From: Gammaproteobacteria bacterium
GTDB taxonomy: Bacteria; Pseudomonadota; Gammaproteobacteria; Nitrosococcales; Methylophagaceae
DNA: 6,960 bases
Assembly: GCA_003645385.1 (NCBI GenBank)
Contig: QNEY01000090.1
Location: 1-6,960 of the forward strand
Direction of reading: 5' to 3'
Below are positions 1 through 5,993 of the stretch, piece after piece. Every line of letters begins with the position of its first letter. Position 1 is the first letter of the stretch. The translations under genes and the position numbers were made by a program. Below the pieces are notes generated by a model that did not search any database, was not told the DNA's origin, and saw nothing but the letters and a program-made list of their open reading frames with translations.

Positions 1-426
1 AAAATAGGATTATTTCCAGATGATAATTTAACAGACTGTATTCTCAGTTTGGCAGAGACAGTCAAAAAATTAAAAGCACCTGTGATTGCAGTAATATTTG
101 TTGATAAAGCACCGGATAATGATTGTTTACCGTTATTAAAAGCAAGTGGTTTTCGTGGGGTGATGGTCGATACGGCAGTTAAAAATGGTCAACATCTGCT
201 GGAACATTGGGATCTGTTGAAGCTGGCGGATTTTGTAGAAGCTGTACATCAACAAAACATGCTTTGTGGCTTGGCAGGTGCATTGAGGTATGAGGATATT
301 CCTATGTTACGCCGTCTCGGAGCTGATTACCTTGGCTTTCGCAGTGCCATCTGTCAGCAACATCAGCGAACATCTACCTTACAACTAACTTTTGCAGAAC
401 AAATTCACCACGCGATTAGTGCATGA
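1..426 (+). CDS. mfnB: MfnB-family (5-formylfuran-3-yl)methyl phosphate synthase, 3' part (5' end outside window)
   Basis: The reading frame is open from the first base to a TGA at 424-426, giving 141 codons. The family is usually about 235 residues, so roughly the first 40% is missing. The TTG at 49 is internal, not the start. The family makes the furan phosphate precursor of methanofuran from two triose phosphates using a Schiff-base lysine. Seen here are a KIGLF segment at the edge, matching the family's IKVGL strand with its conserved Lys; VMVDTAVK at partial residues 54-61, matching the conserved Asp...Lys of the active site (D57, K61); and LAGALR followed by DYLGFR, the usual C-terminal barrel strands. 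In bacteria the family marks methanofuran/tetrahydromethanopterin-linked C1 oxidation, which suggests a methylotroph. The gene converges on the DJ-1 gene 15 bp away. Family assignment is fairly firm; the exact reaction in this organism is inferred. Confidence 0.82.
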   Translation, partial: KIGLFPDDNLTDCILSLAETVKKLKAPVIAVIFVDKAPDNDCLPLLKASGFRGVMVDTAVKNGQHLLEHWDLLKLADFVEAVHQQNMLCGLAGALRYEDIPMLRRLGADYLGFRSAICQQHQRTSTLQLTFAEQIHHAISA

Positions 427-441
427 AAAGTCTGGTAGCAA

Positions 442-996
442 TTAGTTTGAGCGCACCAACTCCGCCTCAACACGGTTGCGAGTAACCTGATCGGTCAGAT
501 ATTCGATAATAGTTAATGCAAAGTCCATAGCAGTGCCGGGCCCTTTTGAAGTCAGTACGTCGCCATCAACGACTACAGCATCATCGCATAGCGAGATAGC
601 TGGCCAGTCACCAGGATTTAATACTCCTGGATAGCAGGTTGCACGTTTACCATCCAATAATCCTGCGGTTGCAAGCACGAGTGGTGCAGCACATATTGCT
701 GCAACAGCCTTGTTGGACTGGTGCAATCTTTTCAACATTGCGTGAATACGAGTATCTTCATTCAGATTAGTACTGCCGGGCAACCCACCAGGCAGAATAA
801 TCATGTCAAATTCATCGTAAATGACGTTGTCCAAGTTTGTGTCGGCCGTTAAATGAACTCCTCGGCTAGCTGTTATGGATGGCTGTTCAAGGCTGGCAGT
901 GATGACAGTAATATTTGCACGACGTAATAAGTCTATTAAAGTAACTGCTTCCAGTTCTTCACAGCCTTCAGCAAGAGGGATAATAACACTTGGCAT
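442..996 (-). CDS. yajL: DJ-1/PfpI-family protein, YajL-like
   Basis: At 184 aa it matches the DJ-1/YajL length (about 190). The fold's signature residues are visible: GCEELEA with E16, equivalent to DJ-1 Glu18; the LPGG strand-turn at 68-71; the nucleophile elbow AAICAAP with catalytic C102; and SKGPGTAMDFAL near the C-terminus. After the elbow it has TCYPG, where human DJ-1 has a histidine; this agrees with the bacterial YajL branch. Family members are cytosolic oxidative or carbonyl-stress proteins, described as glyoxalase III, protein/nucleotide deglycases or chaperones, and which activity dominates is debated. The ATG is preceded by AGGAA about 9 nt upstream. The gene follows ctpA by 11 bp and is the last of the gpmI-envC-ctpA operon. 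The family call is firm; YajL versus another DJ-1 subgroup is less so. Confidence 0.88.
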   Translation of the reverse strand: MPSVIIPLAEGCEELEAVTLIDLLRRANITVITASLEQPSITASRGVHLTADTNLDNVIYDEFDMIILPGGLPGSTNLNEDTRIHAMLKRLHQSNKAVAAICAAPLVLATAGLLDGKRATCYPGVLNPGDWPAISLCDDAVVVDGDVLTSKGPGTAMDFALTIIEYLTDQVTRNRVEAELVRSN

Positions 997-1007
997 GTCG
1001 TGTATTC

Positions 1008-2357
1008 CTATTGTTTAGGGTTCAAGATATTTATCCCTTTAAGCAGGTTCAATGCTTCTGATAGGGGATAATCGGTGACTGCCAATGGCGCCGCTTCATC
1101 AGCTTCTGTAGCTTCATCAGCCGCTGCATCAATATCTTCATCAGTATCTTCAGTAGTTGATTTAGTTTCACCATTTCCATTTTTAAGGTGTCCGGACAAG
1201 TCTTGTTCACGTAAAGGTTTAAATTCGCTTTGTTCTGAGGATGAGACTTTAACACCGCTGACCTTGATATCAGGTACGATTCCTTCAGCTTGAATTGAGC
1301 GGCCTGAAGGGGTGAAATAGCGCGCTGTGGTCATTTTAACTGCAGTGTCATTGGTCAGAGGCATAACAGTTTGAACCGATCCTTTACCAAATGTTTTGCT
1401 GCCAATAATAACGGCACGGTGATGATCTTGTAATGCGCCAGCAACAATTTCAGAAGCTGAAGCTGATCCACCGTTTACCAGTACGACTAATGGTGCACCT
1501 TTTAATAAGTCATCTGGTTTGGCGTTAAACTTTTGTTTGGATTCTTCAATTCGACCATCGGTGTAGACAATCAAGCCCTTGGTAATAAAGGCATCCGAAA
1601 CATCAATGGCAGCATTTAACAGCCCGCCAGGGTTGTTGCGCAAATCAAGAACTAAACCTTTTAGGTCGCCATCATTTTCAATTTTAAGCGCACTGATTGC
1701 TTCTTTTAGGCTTGGGCCAGTACGTGATTGGAAGGTACTGATTCGGATGTATCCATAGCCAGGCTCAAGCATTCTTTGTTTGACACTCTTCACTTTGATA
1801 ATGGCACGGGTAAGTTCGATTTTAAGAGGTTTGTCTTCACCTTCTCTAATAATTGTAAGTAAAAGCTTACTACCGGGCTTGCCCCTCATAACATCTACGG
1901 CATCACCTAGGGACATTCCTTTTACGGGTGCGTCATCAAGTCGAACAATCAAGTCGCCGGCAAGAACGCCTGCTTTTGCAGCAGGTGTGTCATCAATTGG
2001 AGATACAACTTTAACAAAGCCATCTTCCATGGTGACTTCGATTCCAAGACCACCAAATTCTCCTGAAGTACCCTCTCGTAATTCTTTAAAATCGTCTAGG
2101 TCCAGATAGGTTGAATGAGGGTCTAGTCCAGAAAGCATGCCACGAATAGCATTTTGTAATAACTCTTTATCTTCAACTGGCTCAACGTAGTTGTTTTTAA
2201 TCCTGCCAAATATCTCTGAAAAGGCTCGGAGCTCATCTAGTGGCAGATCAGATTTGTTACTTGGTTTATCGGCAAACACCATTTGGCCAAAGATTAGTGT
2301 TGCTCCGAGAGCTGCACCGGCACTAATTAAACCAAAATCACGATTAAAAAAACTCAT
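1008..2357 (-). CDS. ctpA: S41-family carboxy-terminal processing peptidase (CtpA)
   Basis: This 449-aa serine protease probably acts in the periplasm, trimming or degrading C-termini of envelope proteins such as peptidoglycan hydrolases. Residues 9-29 are hydrophobic and end in VFA before D30, a signal peptide or anchor. A PDZ domain spans about 98-182 (GLGIEV, then the AGVLAGDLI loop). The S41 catalytic core follows: YIRISTF at 203-209, LDLRNNPGG at 238-245, GSASASE at 297-303 with nucleophile S300, and TFGKGSVQ with general base K325 and Q329. The Ser-Lys spacing of 25 matches plant D1 protease and E. coli Prc. An acidic low-complexity stretch lies at 403-421, near the C-terminus. The ATG has AAGGA about 8 nt upstream. 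It sits between envC and the DJ-1 gene, the usual gpmI-envC-ctpA order, which suggests linked roles in cell-wall turnover. Confidence 0.95.
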   Translation of the reverse strand: MSFFNRDFGLISAGAALGATLIFGQMVFADKPSNKSDLPLDELRAFSEIFGRIKNNYVEPVEDKELLQNAIRGMLSGLDPHSTYLDLDDFKELREGTSGEFGGLGIEVTMEDGFVKVVSPIDDTPAAKAGVLAGDLIVRLDDAPVKGMSLGDAVDVMRGKPGSKLLLTIIREGEDKPLKIELTRAIIKVKSVKQRMLEPGYGYIRISTFQSRTGPSLKEAISALKIENDGDLKGLVLDLRNNPGGLLNAAIDVSDAFITKGLIVYTDGRIEESKQKFNAKPDDLLKGAPLVVLVNGGSASASEIVAGALQDHHRAVIIGSKTFGKGSVQTVMPLTNDTAVKMTTARYFTPSGRSIQAEGIVPDIKVSGVKVSSSEQSEFKPLREQDLSGHLKNGNGETKSTTEDTDEDIDAAADEATEADEAAPLAVTDYPLSEALNLLKGINILNPKQ

Positions 2358-2383
2358 AGCTTTTCCTTAAAATAATATCTAAC

Positions 2384-3523
2384 CTAACTTTGTTTGCCTA
2401 ACCATTTTGTTGGGTTGGTTGGGCTTCCTTTATGTCGAACCTCAAAATATAAACCAGTATGCTGACGAATACCTTTGTCACCGCTTAGCGCAATTAGTTC
2501 GTCTGTGCTGACGGTGTCCCCTACTTCTTTAAGTAGTGTCTGATTGTTGCCATACAATGTCATATATTGATCGCCATGATCAATAATCAATAACAGACCA
2601 AAGCCACGTAACCAGTCTGAAAAGACTATGTGTCCAGCAGCAGACGATCTTACATTGTTACCAGTGGGCGCTTGGATCATAATGCCCTGCCACGTGAGTT
2701 TACCAAGATTTCGTGAGCTACCATAGCGTGCAATGACTTTTCCTTTAATGGGCCAGGTGAGTGAACCCTTCCTGCTGGCAAATTTAAAGTGATCGAATTT
2801 TTGTGGTGCGGACTTGGTTTCTTTCTGTAATGAGAGTGATTTCAATAATGTTTGAAGCGATTGCTCTTCTTCACGTAGTGCAGAAATACGAGTGCCTTGA
2901 GCATTCATTTTTATCTCTAGTTGTTCTACGGTTGCTAGGCGCCTCCGATTGCTTCTCTGCAGCGCTTGTTGCTGCTGTTGGCGCTGTTCATACAGTTGCT
3001 GCTGGCGCTGTTGGGCTGCCAATAATTGTTGTTGATTGCCGGCCAATAATTGTAGTGTAGAACTGATATTTATTAATTGCTGCTGGCGGGCTTGATGAAA
3101 ATAATCGAAATAAATACTAGCCCTGCTCAGGCTTGCCGGATCGTGTTGATTTAATAATACTTTCAAATAGTTAGGTTGCGCATTGATGTAGGCAGAACGT
3201 AGCTGATTACTTAGTGCTTTGAATTGCTGGGCATGGGATTTCTGTTGTTGTTGTTGTTGTTGTTTTAGCTTATCAAGTTGGGATGTTTGTTGTTTGAGCT
3301 GTTGATCAAGCTGGTGTAGTTCACGATTAAGTTTTGATACAGCCTTACTCTGCCTTTCGAGTTGTTGGTAGAGCTCTGATTTTGAAGCTTTATTTTGACT
3401 GAATTCCTCAGATAGCGTTTGGAGTTCTGCTTGTACATTTTCCAATCGCTGTGTTGAATCAGTTTCAGCCCAAGAGATGCTTGTAAATAATAATAATGAG
3501 GTAAAGAAAAGGAGAATGCGCAC
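2384..3523 (-). CDS. envC: EnvC-type murein hydrolase activator (degenerate LytM/M23 domain)
   Basis: At 379 aa it has the EnvC layout. A signal peptide of about 19 residues ends SWA before E20. A long, very glutamine-rich coiled coil runs from about 24 to 235, with seven consecutive Gln at 88-94. The C-terminal LytM/M23 domain covers about 255-377. The zinc ligands of active M23 peptidases are missing: the HxGxD position reads WQGIM (278-282) and the HLH position reads TLYGN (322-326). It is therefore expected not to cut peptidoglycan but, like E. coli EnvC, to activate amidases (AmiA/AmiB) at the septum under FtsEX control. The GTG start, 6 bp after the gpmI stop, has no clear Shine-Dalgarno, suggesting translational coupling. 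That start is supported because the signal peptide begins right there. EnvC is preferred over NlpD because there is no lipobox and no LysM domain. Confidence 0.92.
   Translation of the reverse strand: MRILLFFTSLLLFTSISWAETDSTQRLENVQAELQTLSEEFSQNKASKSELYQQLERQSKAVSKLNRELHQLDQQLKQQTSQLDKLKQQQQQQQKSHAQQFKALSNQLRSAYINAQPNYLKVLLNQHDPASLSRASIYFDYFHQARQQQLINISSTLQLLAGNQQQLLAAQQRQQQLYEQRQQQQQALQRSNRRRLATVEQLEIKMNAQGTRISALREEEQSLQTLLKSLSLQKETKSAPQKFDHFKFASRKGSLTWPIKGKVIARYGSSRNLGKLTWQGIMIQAPTGNNVRSSAAGHIVFSDWLRGFGLLLIIDHGDQYMTLYGNNQTLLKEVGDTVSTDELIALSGDKGIRQHTGLYFEVRHKGSPTNPTKWLGKQS
3244..3264 (-). repeat. In-frame CAA/GTT trinucleotide repeat encoding poly-Gln in EnvC
   Basis: Seven uninterrupted GTT units on the plus strand encode, on the minus strand, residues 88-94 of EnvC as six CAA codons and one CAG. 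The tract lies in the coiled coil. Slippage here would change protein length by whole residues rather than shift the frame, so it could give length variants but not on/off switching. Confidence 0.8.
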
Positions 3524-3529
3524 GCTAAG

Positions 3530-5074
3530 CTATTTTAATTTGACCAATAAATGTTGTCCCATTTCAGCTGGAATAGGCAAGTCCATCAGCGTTAACATGG
3601 TTGGTGCAATATCTGACAAAGTGCCCTGTTCGACACATTCAGCTTCTCGGCCGGCATAAATTAACGGTACTAAATTATTGGTATGAGAAGTATGAGGCTG
3701 CCCTGTTTTTTCATTCATCATTAATTCAGCATTACCATGATCGGCGGTAACTATCATTTCACCACCAACTTGTTTTAAGGCTGACCATACACGACCTAAA
3801 CAGTTATCTAGTGTTTCTACGGCCTTAATAGCAGCTTCATACTTGCCGCTATGGCCTACCATGTCGGCATTAGCAAAATTACAGATAATGATGTCATATT
3901 CATTGCCATGAATGGCTTTAACTAGGCGATCTGCAACTTCTGGCGCACTCATACTCGGCTGTAGATCATAGGTGTCTATTTGAGGTGATGGCACCAGAAT
4001 GCGATCTTCACCTTCAAATGGTTTGTCTCTGCCACCATTAAGGAAAAAGGTGACGTGAGCATATTTCTCGGTTTCAGCTATCCGAAGTTGATGCAAACCA
4101 AGTGAAGAGACGTAGGCGCCCAAAACATTATTGAGTTTCTCAGATGGAAAAGCAGTTGGAGCCGTGAAATCTTTTTTGTATTCAGTTAGAGTGACAAATT
4201 CGGCTAAATTAATAGTTCGAGCACGTTCAAAACCGGTAAAGTCAGGGTCGATAAAACAGTTAGTTAATTCACGAGCACGATCAGATCGAAAATTCATAAA
4301 TACCACAACATCACCATCCTGAACGGTAATGGACTCTCCGCCCTCGGGAATAATTGCGGTGGCAGGTACGAATTCATCTGTTTTATCATTACGATAGGCC
4401 TGAGCTAGGGCTGAGAGAGCATTAGGCGCTTGGTATTCACCCTCTCCTTCTGTGATCAGTTGATAGGCTTTGGCTACCCGATTCCAGCGTTGATCGCGAT
4501 CTAGGGCATAAAAACGACCAATTATAGAAGCAAACTGTCCACCACCAAGCTGTTTGAATTTGGCTTCCATTGCTTCAATTGATGTTTGTGCACTTTTGGG
4601 TGGTGTATCGCGGCCATCTAAAAAGGCATGTACATAGACTTTTTTAACTCCACGTTGAATTGCTAGCTCGACCATGGCATGGATATGATCTTCATGGCTA
4701 TGAACACCACCTGGAGATAATAATCCTAAAATATGGACCGCCTTGTCATTTTCCAGTGCCAGATCGACAGCATTAGTTAAGGTATGATTGGTAAAAAAAG
4801 AACCAGTGCGTATAGCGCGGCTTACACGAGTGAACTCCTGATAAACTACCCGCCCCGCCCCTATATTGAGATGCCCAACTTCTGAATTACCCATCTGATT
4901 AGCAGGTAGGCCTACGGCAGCACCAGATGCGCTAATTAAGGTATGAGGGTAGTCTTGCCAGAGGTGATCCCAAACTGGTGTATTAGCACCATAAATCGCA
5001 TTGTATTTTGGATCTTCACTGTAACCCCAACCGTCTAAAATAATTAGCGCTAATGGGCGGTGAGGGTGGCTCAT
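3530..5074 (-). CDS. gpmI: 2,3-bisphosphoglycerate-independent phosphoglycerate mutase
   Basis: This cytosolic glycolytic/gluconeogenic enzyme interconverts 3- and 2-phosphoglycerate through a phosphoserine intermediate and needs Mn2+. At 514 aa it equals E. coli GpmI in length. The alkaline-phosphatase-like metal site is complete: D14 in ILDGWG, S64 in QMGNSEVGH (the phosphorylated serine), D404 and H408 in NADMVGH, D445 and H446 in TADHGN, and H464 in HTSHT. The inserted substrate-binding domain has SPGGVHSH (H125), HAFLDGRDTPP and GRFYALDRD. The ATG has AAGGA 7 nt upstream. It is the first gene of the minus-strand operon with envC, ctpA and the DJ-1 gene, and it is divergent from the ArsR-family gene. 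A TATAAT box about 84 bases upstream of the ATG is its likely promoter. Confidence 0.98.
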   Translation of the reverse strand: MSHPHRPLALIILDGWGYSEDPKYNAIYGANTPVWDHLWQDYPHTLISASGAAVGLPANQMGNSEVGHLNIGAGRVVYQEFTRVSRAIRTGSFFTNHTLTNAVDLALENDKAVHILGLLSPGGVHSHEDHIHAMVELAIQRGVKKVYVHAFLDGRDTPPKSAQTSIEAMEAKFKQLGGGQFASIIGRFYALDRDQRWNRVAKAYQLITEGEGEYQAPNALSALAQAYRNDKTDEFVPATAIIPEGGESITVQDGDVVVFMNFRSDRARELTNCFIDPDFTGFERARTINLAEFVTLTEYKKDFTAPTAFPSEKLNNVLGAYVSSLGLHQLRIAETEKYAHVTFFLNGGRDKPFEGEDRILVPSPQIDTYDLQPSMSAPEVADRLVKAIHGNEYDIIICNFANADMVGHSGKYEAAIKAVETLDNCLGRVWSALKQVGGEMIVTADHGNAELMMNEKTGQPHTSHTNNLVPLIYAGREAECVEQGTLSDIAPTMLTLMDLPIPAEMGQHLLVKLK

Positions 5075-5133
5075 GGAATCATCCTTATATCTCGAAAAAC
5101 CTACTGTTTAATTGTAAAGTTCTATGGAATACA

Positions 5134-5162
5134 TGCAAATCATTGAAAATGCCGTGTATTAT
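5134..5162 (+). promoter_or_regulatory. Candidate promoter for the arsR-yibN-grxC-secB-gpsA operon
   Basis: On the plus strand, TATTAT (5157-5162, 5 of 6 to consensus) is preceded after 17 nt by TGCAAA (5134-5139, only 3 of 6). Transcription would begin near 5169, just before the inverted repeat at 5173-5190. The -10 shares bases with the opposite-strand TATAAT. This is a modest match in AT-rich DNA, put forward because a start is needed between gpmI and the regulator gene. Confidence 0.35.
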
Positions 5163-5186
5163 ATGGGCTTTTGTGACTAATTGCAG
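5158..5186 (-). promoter_or_regulatory. Candidate sigma-70-type promoter for the gpmI operon
   Basis: Read on the minus strand, a perfect TATAAT lies at 5163-5158. Exactly 17 nt upstream is CTGCAA (5186-5181), a weak -35 with 3 of 6 consensus matches. Transcription would start near 5151, giving a leader of about 77 nt before gpmI. The -35 overlaps the 5173-5190 inverted repeat, so a protein bound there could affect this promoter. The -10 is strong by eye; the -35 is not, and the start is not experimentally known. Confidence 0.5.
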
Positions 5187-5190
5187 TCAC
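5173..5190. promoter_or_regulatory. Perfect inverted repeat GTGACT-N6-AGTCAC, candidate operator
   Basis: Two perfect 6-bp arms (5173-5178 and 5185-5190) are separated by AATTGC. A dyad of this size suits a dimeric winged-helix regulator of the ArsR family, whose members commonly bind next to their own promoter. It lies just downstream of the predicted rightward start site, overlaps the predicted gpmI -35 and includes the TTG at 5181. The half-sites resemble TGTGA/TCACA but are 10 rather than 6 bases apart, so it is not a CRP/FNR site. Binding is inferred, not shown. Confidence 0.45.
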
Positions 5191-5200
5191 TCAAGTATTT

Positions 5201-5205
5201 GGTGA
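5201..5205 (+). promoter_or_regulatory. Ribosome binding site GGTGA favouring the GTG start at 5211
   Basis: GGTGA pairs with the 3' part of the anti-Shine-Dalgarno region (within AGGAGGTGATC) and ends 5 nt before the GTG at 5211. The alternative TTG at 5181 has no comparable site, only a GGG about 14 nt upstream. This is the main reason for choosing 5211. Confidence 0.4.
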
Positions 5206-5210
5206 AAGAT

Positions 5211-5525
5211 GTGACCCAAGCTGAAAACACAGTGCTCATAGCTCATGATGCTGACATTGAGCGTGCGGCATTTGCTTTAAAAGCAATGTCCCATCCATTG
5301 CGTTTGAAAATTTTGTGCGCAGTAGGCGAGCAAGAACTGGCTGTTCAGGATATTGTTGAGTGTGTTGGTACAACACAAAGCAATGTGTCTCAACATTTAG
5401 CCAAACTAAGAGATAAAGAAATTTTGGCTTCGCGCCGTGATGCAAATCGAATCTATTACCGTGTGAAGGATGGACGGACGTTGCGCTTGATTGAAATGAT
5501 GCGTGACGTTTACTGTTCTAGCTGA
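5211..5525 (+). CDS. ArsR/SmtB-family winged-helix regulator, candidate BigR/SqrR-type thiol sensor
   Basis: This 104-aa protein has the complete ArsR fold: FALKAMSHPLRLKIL (helices 1-2), the recognition region GTTQSNVSQHLAKLRDKEIL, the wing RRDANRIYYRV, and a C-terminal dimer helix ending in DVYCSS. The CxC-type helix-3 metal site is absent (ELAVQDI instead of ELCVCDL), as is the helix-5 D/H metal pattern. Instead, C36 (KILC) and C102 (DVYC) are 66 residues apart, the spacing recalled for the persulfide-sensing pair in BigR (C42/C108) and SqrR (C41/C107). A third Cys is C51. The start is uncertain. The frame is open back to a TTG at 5181 (114 aa), and the first ATG (5287) falls inside the fold, so a non-ATG start is needed; GTG 5211 has the better ribosome site. 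It heads an operon with rhodanese and glutaredoxin genes, supporting a thiol or sulfur role. The family is firm; the signal is inferred. Confidence 0.88.
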   Translation: MTQAENTVLIAHDADIERAAFALKAMSHPLRLKILCAVGEQELAVQDIVECVGTTQSNVSQHLAKLRDKEILASRRDANRIYYRVKDGRTLRLIEMMRDVYCSS

Positions 5526-5549
5526 CTGTAATTTAGATTCCTCAATTAT

Positions 5550-5558
5550 TAGGTTTAA
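5550..5558 (+). promoter_or_regulatory. Ribosome binding site TAGGTTTAA fixing the yibN start at 5560
   Basis: AGG lies 6 nt before the ATG at 5560. The same nine bases recur at 5984-5992, at the same distance before the grxC GTG. This argues against the longer frame from the ATG at 5503, which would overlap the regulator gene by 23 bases. Confidence 0.6.
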
Positions 5559-5559
5559 T

Positions 5560-5979
5560 ATGGAAAACGCAGGTGAATTTGTTGTTAATCACTGGATTTT
5601 GGTAACACTATTTGTAGTGTTGGCATGGATGGTGTTGTCAGACTCGTTGAATCGAAAATTATCAGGCGTCAACCCTGTAGGCACCACACAGGCAATCCAG
5701 CTTGTGAATCAACAGCAAGGGTTGTTTTTGGACATCAGAGAAGACTCGGAGTTTAAGAAGGAGCATATTGCAGACTCGGTAAGCATGCCTCTTTCAAGTT
5801 TGGCAGATAATTTGGTATCGTTGAATGATCCCGAACAAGCTATTATCTTAGTTTGTGCTAGCGGTCAACGAGCACGGTCAGCAGCAAAACAACTCCGCAG
5901 TAAGGGCTTTTCTGAAATATATGTCCTTACTGGGGGCTTAAATACTTGGAAAGAAGCCAAGTTGCCCCTATTTAGTTAA
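5560..5979 (+). CDS. yibN: Membrane-anchored rhodanese-domain protein (YibN-like) with intact catalytic Cys
   Basis: From the ATG at 5560 the protein has 139 aa: a single transmembrane segment at about 9-27, then one rhodanese domain (about 40-137). Visible rhodanese features are LDIRED (57-62), the HIADSVSMPL segment, the active-site loop CASGQR with C99 to R104, and the GGLNTW motif near the end. The six-residue loop fits sulfurtransferases that carry a Cys persulfide. Placement before grxC-secB-gpsA matches E. coli yibN, which from memory lacks this cysteine, so this version is probably enzymatically competent. The domain should face the cytoplasm, because the positively charged residues (NRK, 31-33) follow the segment. 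The 5560 start is chosen over 5503 because it has a ribosome site and aligns with the YibN N-terminus. The sulfur donor and acceptor are unknown. Confidence 0.9.
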   Translation: MENAGEFVVNHWILVTLFVVLAWMVLSDSLNRKLSGVNPVGTTQAIQLVNQQQGLFLDIREDSEFKKEHIADSVSMPLSSLADNLVSLNDPEQAIILVCASGQRARSAAKQLRSKGFSEIYVLTGGLNTWKEAKLPLFS

Positions 5980-5993
5980 TTGATAGGTTTAAC

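Noticed and set aside
488..499. CTGATCGGTCAG stem-loop as a terminator for the mfnB-like gene
   Set aside because: The stem is only four pairs, has no T-run, and lies inside the DJ-1 coding sequence.
1780..2109. 109-codon plus-strand open frame opposite ctpA
   Set aside because: It is antisense to the PDZ-S41 coding region, has low-complexity Ser/Pro content, and has no recognisable domain.
2803..3060. 85-codon plus-strand open frame opposite envC
   Set aside because: It is a by-product of the Gln-rich coding strand, giving Val/Ala-rich hydrophobic repeats; no independent support.
5128..5160. Inverted repeat AATACA ... TGTATT around the divergent promoters
   Set aside because: Six-base AT-rich arms separated by 21 bases are expected by chance in such DNA; the 5173-5190 dyad is tighter and better placed.
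5172..5191. CRP/FNR-type site suggested by TGTGA...TCAC
   Set aside because: The half-sites are 10 rather than 6 bases apart, incompatible with CRP or FNR dimers.
5236..5445. Minus-strand open frame opposite the regulator gene
   Set aside because: It lies entirely antisense to the winged-helix domain and has no recognisable features.
5503..5559. Longer N-terminus for the rhodanese gene from the ATG at 5503
   Set aside because: It would overlap the regulator gene by 23 bases, lacks a ribosome site, and adds residues not expected before the YibN-like N-terminus.
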